DNA from: Cladorhizidae sp. MBARI D1340-BT2
Taxonomy: Eukaryota > Porifera > Demospongiae > Poecilosclerida > Cladorhizidae
Direction: 5' to 3'
DNA length: 64,000 nt
Assembly: GCA_028752905.1 (NCBI GenBank)
Contig: JAQNBH010000015.1
Location: 33,896,163-33,960,162, forward strand
Part shown: in pieces, positions 46,801 to 58,800 of the stretch
Position numbering within the stretch: position 1 is the stretch's first letter
Layout: the number at the start of each line of letters is the position of its first letter
Translations under genes and position numbers: made by a program
Notes under the pieces: generated by a model
The model's input: the letters and a program-made list of their open reading frames with translations, nothing else
Told to the model about the DNA's origin: nothing
The model's database searches: none

Positions 46801-49800
46801 TATATTTTGGGTCATGGTTGCTTAAAGATGCGTTCTTGTGAGCATAAATATGTTTGCTCCCCCATTTCAATATGACAATTGCATCTCTGGATGCATCTGC
46901 TATCATCCTCAAAGAGTAAAATATGGTGTGTGGGATGCAATGTCCTTATTATTTCATTGGTCGTCGTGATGAGATGGTCATGCATGTTGAAATATAGTTA
47001 CTAACAACTTCTGTCAACACTCCTGCTGAATTGGAAGACCCCTACAGGATTCTGGTACGCAGTACTTCCCTTGTTCATGACATGGTGGAATATGACAATT
47101 TTGAGAAGTTCCAGGAGTTCCAGGCAGACCAGCACATGTGTGAGGTGTGCTGTAATCTGGTAAAAGGAGTCCTCATGTGTCAACCGTGCTGCAAGTGTGG
47201 GTTGCTCTATTGTAAGGAATGTCTGCTGGGCTACTGCGAGGTAAGGGTGGAATAGCTAGGTATTCAAGCATGCTGTGATAGTTTTTATCCTTTTCTTACA
47301 TGTATTCACAAATTTAGCCGAAGGGGAGGGGACGAACTTGCTGTATTGGGAAAAAAGGGGGCTACCCAGTAACACATGGCCACTAAATCTCTAAATCTCA
47401 AAAGTTTAAGGGCAGGACGAGAATGACATGGGGGGGGGGGGAGCTAATCCTAAATACACTCCTGCCATTAATGTCTTGCACTCTTACGATCTTTGTGAGG
47501 ATATAAAAATAGCATGTTGTTGCACACAATTTTTGCAGTTTGGAGAGAGTTGTTATATTTATATGTGCACAGAGGCAGTGTTGACTCCCACTCGCAGTGA
47601 TGATTAGATATGTAATAAAGCCCAAACGACATGTAGGCTGTGCAAATCATTTTGAGGTGATCTAATGATACATAGTTGCCATATTTGCTGTATCTGTTGT
47701 GGTGCTAGTCATGTGTTGGAGATATTCGCATCGTGCAGCTGGAGTGTCCCAATACAAACTGTCATGAGGTACTGGTCGATGCTTATCTCAAGGAAGTCTT
47801 ACCAGGAGATTTTTTCTGCAGGTTCTTTTTGTATGTGTTGATTCAGAGCATGTGCCCCCCCCCCCCCTTCCCCAGGGACGTCGATCTATTAATAGTCTTT
47901 TACTCTTCCTCCCACCGATAATTACAATATGTAGTTATATACATCATATATGCATATCTATAGGTTTGTGCAACATTCAGTGTGCTGGGAAAGAGGCATT
48001 GGAAAGTTGCCAGGGTAACTTCAGAATATTAACAGTTATATAATGCCCAAATCTCGCAAGGAAAATTTATGGCTATAGATAGTATAATTTTTTTTTAAGA
48101 GCCAGCCATTCTTCCAGCCAGCTTTCTTCCCTACACCTACCTGTATAACGCGCAATTTAATATGAATATATTAGGATGTGTGCAGTTGATCAGGTCTATC
48201 CATAGAATAGTAAACTCAAAAAGGCTTGTGGTTACAACGTTGGTACTCCATAGATTCTCACACTTTACCACACTCAATTTTTTGGGGAGGACTATACCAT
48301 ATGAACCCCTTTTTCCCCTTGTGGTTACTACTTTATAACTCCATAGATTCCGTAAACTTCATGGTATGGACTTGTGTCGTATGCTGATCCTTGTTGGCAC
48401 CCTGTCATGGTGTCGTGTGGTGATCCTTGTTGGCTCCCTGTCATGTTGTCGTATGCTGATCAACACTTCACCATATGAACTTGATGTATAGTTTAAAAGA
48501 TAGATCTCTCTCTCTGCATATACTCTCTTTTGATACAAAAAATGTCGCATAGGCATATGCTGTATGCCAGTTTCCTGCAACTAAAATGGGTTACCTCACA
48601 CAAAATCTGAGTGCCTGAACTAGTTGCAGTTGAAGCTCATGATTGGAAAGAGAATTGTGTGGCAAGAGGAAGTCCTATTCTATACAACGAGTGTTTTCAT
48701 TAGAGCTAAAAAGTGGGTAGGTGATGGGTTTGTTGCAGAAGTAAGAAATCTGATATTCACAACACCAATACAGGCAAAGTGCAGCTCCTATGCTCTAAAG
48801 AAAAACATTCATTATATAGAATTCCTGTAACTACACTTGTATTATCTGTTAAGTACATTCCAGGTCGGAGTCACTATACAGCCGCAACTTCAGGCATTGG
48901 ATGCACCTACTTTAGTTGTAGGTGACTTTGGCGTAGCTATACCTAATGCAATATCTTTAATATTATAAAAAGAGAGCATACTGGGAGAGCTATCTTTTGA
49001 GCTATATATCTAGTTCACAGAGTAAATTGTGCAGAATCAATGGAGCTCCAAAGTCATGACCACAAGCTCCATTTTATGGTTTAGCCCCTCCTCAACTTGT
49101 AACTCCTCCAATGTTTTTCTTACTTTCCTGTGTAGTAATATTATTCAAGCAGGCTGTATCTGATAAGGTGAAAATTCATTTAAAAAAAAATCGTTTTTAG
49201 ATTACCTCGTCTCGAGTATTTTCAAATTATATCATGGGACTGGTTGTAGTTAAGGCCATTTCCCCCTTAACTCTTAGAATAAGGTAGTTGACAAGTTCTG
49301 TCTCAATGGTCAGCACAGGTAGCCGAAGAAGATCTCTGACCCATTTTGATGCCCCTCACGGCAAGGTCTATAGTAGAACGTCAGACTCTGCACCATCCAT
49401 TCCCCACACCCCCTGAGCAGAAGAGCCATTTCAGGGACATATATTCAGCTGCAGCTCTAAGGGCAACTTCACAGTCATGTCGGAGGAGCTGACGATACGA
49501 ATAGAATCTTCTGGTTTTGCAAGGCACTTGTCTGTGATGGACTTTAAGTCCAGCTCACCTTCTAACATCCAAGATTGCTTTACAAGATTATGTCAAATTT
49601 TTTTTTACTGGATAGAAATCATACAGAAAAGGAGGGCTCTCAATTATTCCCCATCGGTAGTAGGACTTTTCCAGGAAGGCCAGTTCTATACAGGATGCAT
49701 GCCTTCCATGACGACTGAGGTGTAATCCAATCATAGTTGCAAGGTCAGCATGCTTGTAAGAGCCTTCTACCAATTTCTGATTGGAACTGTCCAATTTCTG

Positions 49801-52800
49801 GATCAAAGTTGATCACGGGATCCTTGCATCTATGTAGGAGGACTAGAATCAGAAAAGTCTCAAGGAGATTCTTGGTTATCAGGGGGTCAAATTTGCCTTT
49901 GGAAGAGCTATGATGAATAAGTGTTAGCATCTGCCCTGGTGTTGATAAACTTTTGTTGAACTTGGGTATTATGTAGTGTCAAAAGCTTTCTCAAGGTCGA
50001 ACATATGTACAGTGATCTCACAGAAACCTAGGGTGGATTCCTAGAGTGAGAAGATCGTGGTATCTTCTTACTAAGACATCCCTCTGCAAGCACCTTTTGC
50101 AACCTCTTTACATACATGTACAGTGTAGTTGAGATATCTCTCACTACAGCTGTAGTTTTTAAAGTCTTAGATAATTTCATCTACAGTACTTCAAACAGAT
50201 CATAATGCCATGGGCTCAGTATTCTGTGATGAGCAATGTCATCAGTGTAGAAGTTAATGGAACAGTGCTTGGAAATTGTTCACCAACTAATACTGAAAAG
50301 ACAACATACAGGATCACTGCCTGCTTTCTCTCTGTGTGGTTGGTATCAAACCACTTTTCATTCCTCTGGTACCGTCAGCTTCTAGGTTGAAGAGAAGTTG
50401 ATTGTGATCATTATCATAAAGTGTCTTACCGAGGCCAAAGAAACAGCACTGATTTATCACATACTTTTCTCCAGTCATCTCAAATGTTTTGGGAGCAGTG
50501 GTTGGGTTTGAAACCGGATTAACCTCTATGCAGGATATAATCCTGGGAGCACTGGTTGGGTTTTGCAACCTGTATGTAGGTCCTATATTCAATTTAAGGT
50601 AGTGATAGAGTTGACCGAATTATTTCCTCAAGTGCTTTAGCAACGATTGGGTAGGACAGGGATGGAGTGGTGATCATTAACATGCTTGCTGGTACATGTA
50701 GTTGTTTTGGTTGTTGCCTTCACATTTGCTTCCACTCGGAGAGAAAAGTGCCAGTTTCATTTCTACCAGTGCATTGGATGGTCATACTATTAGTACTAGG
50801 GATGGGGCTAGGCTGGGGGGACTAAACCATATTTTTTTCTATTTTTTTTTAATCGTGTGGTTACGACTTAGGAGCTCCATAGATTCTGCATGTTTTACTG
50901 TATGAACTTTATGTATAGTTCAAAAGATAGATCTCTCTGTGTGTTCTCTTTTAAAACTAATTTTTTTTGTTGCATAGCAAACTATGCCAAAGTTAACTGC
51001 AGCCAAAGTGTGGTACCTCAATATCTTTACGGCCTGAATTTGCTGCAAGTGTGGCTCCTGATAGGAAAGTGCTAGACAGTTGATATTGGTATCTGTTGCT
51101 AGAGGAAGCCTTACTCTACGGGATGAGGATAGCGCTAAAATGTGAGTAGGTGGTAATGCCCAGCGTGTTGAAAAAAATTATTCCGGTGCTAGAATTTTTT
51201 TCTTTCAGCCTACCTTCCTGACCACTTAGTGTGCAGAATTTATGGAGCTCCGAAGTCGTAAACACAAGTTTTTATAACACTTTGTAAAAAATGGCCGTTG
51301 TAGAGATATATACTACAAGACCGTATACACATCCGCCTTCTCTAGACGAGGCCTTCAGTTGTAGAGATAATAATATACTCAACCAACTTCTCTAGACAAG
51401 AGGCTTTATCTGTTTCTTGAGGAAGCCTTACTCTACGGGATGAGTATACTCTACGGGATGAGTATAGCGCTAAAATATGAGTAGGTGATAATGCATGGCA
51501 TATTGGGAAAAAATCTTCCGCCGCTAGAATTTTTTCCTTTCAATCTACCCGCCTGACCACAAAGTGTGCAGAATTTATGGAGCTCCGAATTCGTAACCAC
51601 AAGTTTTTATCATCCCCATTGTAGAGATACTGCAAGACAGTATACACATCCGCCTTCTCTAGACGAGGCCTTCAGATGTAGAGATAATAGTATACTCATC
51701 TACATGTACCTTCTCTAGACAGGAGGCTTACTGTATGTTAAGGTTGTAGAGGCATTGCAAGATAATATACCAATCCACCTTCTCTAGACTTCGAGACCTG
51801 TATTGTCAAGGTTATAGAAATACTGCAAGATTCCAATCTTCTTACAATGATTTTTCACATTTTGAAAGTGAATAGATTTAGGATGAAAAAAATTGGAAGG
51901 GCAGATATTTCTCATGTAGGTTTAGAGTGTCATGAGCTCGAGAATTTCCTACAGTGTTCCATGTCCAGAATGCCAAAGAATGATGACTCCATTGATAGAA
52001 TCGAATCTTCATCACCTTCCAGGTTGCATCATGAGGTCTTGACCAAGTGCAACTGGTCACAATTGCTGGAGCATGGCATTTACTTTCCTCTTGTCTCTGG
52101 CAGCACATCAAGCATACTGAGTGTGTATCCTTAGGTGAGAAAGTGGTCACTACTGGTGAGCTCAATAGCTTCAGTACAGCTGGAGTATTTGAAATTAGGG
52201 GTGTCTGTAATTGGAACGTTTATAACTACAGCTTGCTTGTTCTCAACCAATGCCCGTTTCAGCATCATATAGTTGGAAAATGACTTTCTGAATTTGGTGG
52301 TCTGTAAAGATGGTTTCTTGTTCAACTTTAAGCTTGGCCCAATGTTTGGGGAGGAATGGTGTGTGCAGGGACTGGATCCCGAAAACTGGTTTTGTCACCC
52401 TGTATAACATCTTATAGGTTATGTTTAGATTGGGATGAAGTTGAAAGCACATCCCTTAGCTTTCCAAAAGCTCAAAAGCCTAAAAGTTCAAAGGTTCATC
52501 GAAAAGCCCACAAGCGCATGATGTGAGGTGAGAAGGCAATATAAACAAACACGCAAACAGCAAACAAACACATATCCACACACACACATCCACACACACA
52601 CACACACTGAAAAACCAGCTGAATTTTGATAGAATGTCAAATGTTTTTGCCCGAGAAAAAATGTCAAGTTCCAGCTCTTCAACATCACATAGCACACATG
52701 GTTTTTGACCTCTTCCTTGGGGAGCCCATCAGTCTGGACACCTGATTCACATGTGAATGCTGCCGGGTAAAACATCCCTTGAGTGAATTGTCAACTTCCC

Positions 52801-55800
52801 TTTTAAAGATGAACTTGCTAAGTCGTATTTGCTTAGAAGGTGTTAAGGAGCACTGGATTGACTCGCTTACTCTATCTTGAGTTGGAGCTTCTTAAGGGTT
52901 ACTGCTGAACTCAGTGTTGGCAGTTTGGGAGACCTGTTTCTGCAGCCTGTATCTCTAGCTTGGAAGTGGGCTTCAAAGCCAACGAACTTTTTGTGTAAAA
53001 AAAGTGTTCATTGCTTTAGTAGAGTTTTTCCCCTTTCCATTGCAAGTTTATCATCAAGATACAATTTTAGGTCAGCTTCTTCTTTTTTATGTTAAAGTTT
53101 AACTTTCCTGCTTTAGCTAATGCATAAGATACAGGTTGTCGGTCACTAAACATGCAGCTTCTCTTCCTTTAAGTTATTGAAGTGCATAGCAACTGAAGGC
53201 AGAATGATGCACTCTATACTCTCTGGAATATGAGTTGTACTGGTGTATCCCCTGACCAACAGTTGGTCGTTTTCTATGTAAGTTGCACCATTTGAAACAA
53301 GACTGTTTTGCGATCAATCTTGTATGACAGGACCAGTTTTGCTGTATGTTGTAAGTCACCAGTGTATCAATTGGTAAAGGGTCTGGCGATGCAAGATTAT
53401 TGCTTCGCCACTGCTTTTCATTCAAACCAGTCTGTCGAGACTGTAGTGTAAGTAAGACGATTGATCCTCTTTGCTGCATGTTTAGGCAAACAAGCAGCTA
53501 CGAGTATCTTCTTAAATAATTGAAGATCTTATAGAAAGCTTAATCCGAGAAGTGGCCCTGGTGAACATATTCATGCAAGACAGCACCTCAGAGGCACTTG
53601 GGTCTTTCTTCTATCTTCCTACAAAAAGGTTCAAGGCAAGGTTCAAGGCCTGGAAAAGCGTCCTTAAGCAATCGGTTTAAAAATTACTCCCAGAAGAGAA
53701 TAAGAATAAGCACATGCCTTTGTGTAATTGACTCTTTTCTCCTTCTAGGAGTTGGACAATCTTATTACAGTTTCAGATTGTGACTTATAACTACAGAAAT
53801 AAAATGGCAGACATGATGTACGTTTCAAACTGTGGCTTATAACTACAGAAATAAAGGACAGACTTGATGTTACGTTTCAGACTGTGACTTATGCTACAGA
53901 GAATGCAGGACTTGAATATGATTCACATGATAATTGATTACTGTTTTAATGATCGAGAGTTCACATTAAATCCAGTCGAACAGCATGCTTTTATGTTAGA
54001 TTTTGGTGTTGTAATGATCGAGAGTTCAGACTAAATCCAGTCGAATACTATGCTTTTTTGTAAGATCTACATCCAAAACAGTGTGTTTGCGAATGGGGGA
54101 ATCAAAATGGATGCTAGATCAATTTTTCGCTGTACTCTGCATAACCTATCTTTGTGTGTAGTTATGCATGTATGTTGGAAGACATTTTATTCCGTCATCA
54201 TTCTCAGGTATGTTGCTATGAGGGAGAAGGTGGAGTTGGACTCGCTACCCGGCATGGTCTTCTGCCCACGATGCAAATACAGAACCATGTCTGATCCCGA
54301 TTCAAAGGTGGCCATGTGCAACAACCCGTCATGCCAGTTCCCATTCTGCAAGACGTGCTGGCAGACTTGGCATGGCCCCGGCAAGTGTCCAGCTCTAGCA
54401 AAAGTATGATCATTAGCTATAGTGGTGGTCTAGAACTGTTGCGCAGTTGTCCTCACATTTAATGTTTGGAGCTACCCGGAGGGAGGGGGGGGGGAGCTCT
54501 TGTGCTCTTGTCATGGTACTTTTATTGTAAATCTCACTGTTTTCTTTATTTTCTCAAATCTATCATGCTTTTTAGAGTATTCTTTTTTTAGAGTGCTAGA
54601 CTTTACGAACAGCAAGGATTGGATATTAACTTGGGCCTTTCCCCTCTTTCCTCATCTCTTTTGCTATGTGTTGGTGAGGTATTTTCCCTAAGCACCACAC
54701 AAAAAAAGAAGGTGGCAGAAAAACAACCATCTCAACTGTTTTTCAGGTACTATGTACTTCAAGGTGGTCTCAGACTGCAATGATTAATGTTGTAAAGCTG
54801 TTATTTAACCTTAGACCATCAACTTAAATTTATAAGTTTTTTCTTTCTTTAAAAAAACCAATTTTTTTTTAGAAAAAACTTTTCAAAAGCTAGTTTCATT
54901 TGTAAATACAAGACAAATACAAGACAAATACAAGACAAATAGCAGTATGACTGCAGTATGACTTCCTACATCCACTTTTTAAATGTTTGTTGTCTACATT
55001 GGTAAATTCAATTAGTCAATCCAATTATAAAATATTTTCGTCTTATTTTTTTTATTTTTTTATTTTTGTAGTCGAACAGCCACCTACAAGAAGTTATTTA
55101 GTGTATGAAACACCAGAAGTAATCATGTAGATTATGAGATACCACAACTTTGGCTCAAGGATAGTTACACTCATGCAGCATTTTTTTAGTACCAATTGAT
55201 GACTGGAGCATTGCGGATAGAATTTACATCACAGATAGGATTATGAGCAAATTAGTTTCTTTGACTTTATTACTTCAATTTCACTGCACTTAACTTTGAT
55301 AAGAAAGAGATGCCTGAAGATGACTGATAGTTAGACTATTACAGCTCAGTATATTCTTCAAGGACAAGTGAACTCTGTTCAGATGCTTAAGAACAAACAG
55401 AACAGTGTACAATACATTTCTAAGGCCAGGTTGTTACAATGTTCTATGATCCTTTTCACTTCTGGAACAAGATTCTCTGTATAGCTGTACATCCACTGAC
55501 CGCTCACTTCTTAACTAATGTAGTAGGCAAATGCAGCTGCAGAAGATTGCAGATGTTATCAGAACACTACATGAGCACGCTAGATTTTTAAGCCAGGTGA
55601 CCTTTCCCAAAAGCAGTGATAAACCTGCTTAGTCAGCTCAGCTTGAAGGGTCTTGTTGCTACTGCATACGCCATGCACGAAAGTGTGTTTATGGAATTGA
55701 GGATGCTTTGGAGTATTTTTGCTGAATGGAGAAACCAGATTAGTTGTTGCAATGTATTGGATAGTGTGGAGTCGTCTGGTAGTAAAATTACGACGAATGG

Positions 55801-58800
55801 CACAAGTTATGTGTGGGGAAAGAAGTATAGATGCAAGATCTTGAAGGTGGGATTTTTACAGCTTTTTCGCTGTCAGTTTACTACTTTCGTGGAGGATTCA
55901 AGGTATGCTTGAAGTGTTTTGGTGGTCAAATTCCACTGAAAACCTCTTTATGATAAAGAAGCTCTGCCGAAGCTTGTTTTAGCGAGCGAGATATAAATTT
56001 TGTTTAAGATGGGGTCAAATCGCACTACCCAATACTTGTAACAATCGGTAATACATGTAGGTGAAGTGTCTGTCAGTTGAGAAAGTTCAAAATAAACATG
56101 TACTGACTCATGATGTTGAAAACAAACATTAAAAAAAATAGTATCATAGAAGTTGTTTGTGGCTTCATTGATATATATTACAGACACACAAAACTATAAT
56201 GAGTTTATGCACAGTTAAAGGCCCCCCAAAATTGATGTTCCATTTGCGTTGGACGTTTGAGGTACGTTTGAGTCACAGCGTTGCCGTACCATTTTCCAAA
56301 CGTTCACCAACAACGCAAGTATGTACGAATGGTACTTTAGGCACGAATCATCAAGCACTGTATCATTGAATTCCACTTGTGCATGCCGTCCAGCGATCAA
56401 CGAAGGTTAGGCTAACGGTTGTTGCTCTAGTGGTTACTCTTTTTCAGCTTATCAGAATCAAGATGCCTTATTCTAGTATAAGAAACAGAGTTAAGAATCT
56501 AGAGGATTCAAGGCTGCAGCTATCATCCGTATTTTGAAGGAAGAGGGCATGGCAGCAACAAGGCAAAGCATCTACAATTTTGTCAAGTGGTACAGCAAGA
56601 CTGGTACATCGCCTGACAGCCATGGAGCAGGAGATCTTCGTTGGTTACAGCTGCTGTCCAGAAAGTCATTGAGGAAAAGATACAGGAAGATGATAAGAAG
56701 ACAGTGTACCAACTGCACATCACCTTTCACAGCAAAGGGAACCCAGACTTGCTTTGCAGGACATTGCTTGTATGGATTTTTCGGGGCAATGCGTACTGCC
56801 AACTGATAAGAAAGCCAACAAGGTTTAGTTCTGGGATTAAGCTACGTGAAAGTTAATATCTAGTGTAGAAGCTTTCTCATGTCATACTGAAGCTAAGTTG
56901 GTGCTAGTGGTTATTGATAATCCAGGCCTGGGTCTTGATGGCAGTTGGTATGGAGCCAATGCATTTGAATCCAATTGGGGTAAGCCATTGTATATACATG
57001 TATATATATATATATATAGCTTAGGAACCTTGTAGATGTGATGCCTTACAACTAGGGCAAGATATTGATATAGAACACTGGTGAATTTGTATAGTGACTC
57101 GTGTAATAAGCCCATGATGAGTGGTGGTATCATTTATCCGTATCCTAGGTCGAGAGATTAGAGTGAGACAGGCAGAACCTTGAAGAGGCAGCCAATGGGT
57201 TAATGTCATATGGACAGACGAGTACACAATTCAATTGGAAACACGTAGGCATTTTTGTTGCCGAAAGATAGGACAGACACCAAAGAACAAGCCAATATGT
57301 TACATGCTATATTATGGTTGTGTAATAAGGTGTAGATTTATGGTATGCTAAAGTGTTTAAAACTTCTGTTTGTTTGATTATAGGGTGAAACATTTGGTGA
57401 AAGTGCATTTGTGGGCTGAAATTAGCATGAAAGGCCCACTTTTTGTTCAAATTCTTCGCCAGACCATTTGACCCTTCGTGAATGATGCTTGCCCTTATCA
57501 CCGTTTCATGCAGGACAATGACCCCAAACATACATCCAGGCCGCTAAAGAGTTGAACAATATAAATTGGCGGAGCATGTCTCCCGAGTTTCCAGATGCCA
57601 ACCTCATTGAAGATCTGTGGCTCGAGTTGAAGGAGTATATACATCAGGAGAGAAGCGAATCCCAAGACCAAAGCTGAATTGTTGGACGGCATAACACAGT
57701 TTTGATCAACTGTAGACATTGTCGGATGTATATTAGACACCTGGAGGGTTGGGCTACAGGTGGAAACTCACTTGCCAAGCAATGTTTCTCGAAGTTGTGC
57801 TGTCATTCCCTCTTTCAAAATACGAACGATAGCTGCAGTCCTGAATCCTCTAGATTCCAAAGATAGAATTCTCTGTTTCTTATACCAGAATAATGCATCT
57901 TGATTTCGATAAGCTCTAACCTCTAGAGCAACGGCCGTTAGCCTTTCTCCCACCTTTGTCGATTGCTGGATGGCATGCGTAAGTGGAATTCAATGATAAA
58001 GCGCTTAACGGTCCTTGCTTAATGTACTGTTTGTACATACTTGCGTTGTTGTTGGTGAATGTTTGGCGAACATTACAGCAATGGTGTGACTCAAACGTCC
58101 AACGCAAACGGCCATTCCCAGGATAAATCAAAACTAGAAGCTATAACAAAAGCAACAGTCCGATCAACCATACCATAGAACTTGATTGCATGTTTCGGAG
58201 AGTTGCATTTGCGATATGTTGCTTGAGCATTTCTTATTAAACGTTTCTACATTGAACATAAGCACAATGCAACCAGTAAGTTTATTTGGGGATTGTACTG
58301 TAGGTTGACAATAGCTCTATGGGCTTGACCAACACTACACTGTGTTGAAGTAGGTTAACAAGAGCTCTATGGGGACATACATTAGATCAACATGCTACTG
58401 GGTTGAGGTAGGTTGACAATAGATCTATGAAGAATGAGGACACCCACTGGATCAACACTACACTGGTTGAAATAGGTCGACAACAGTTCTATGTGGACAC
58501 ACCCACTGAATCAACAGATTGACAATACTCTATGGGTACACACACTGGATCAGTTGTGTTAGGATGAAGTAGGTTGACAATAACTCTATGGGGGGAGACA
58601 TTCGCACACTGGGTTTGGACAGGTTGAGCATGTTCATGGAGGTATTTGGATATTAACAATGCCACATTACGATTGCATATGTTCAGAGATTCTGTATCTG
58701 TTAAGGCTCGATCAATGGCTCCATTCAAGTTCATCTTGCTCTGCACACAACAAACAATTTGTTCGTGCAGTTGGTGGACTTGGCTGAAGAAGATACAGCG

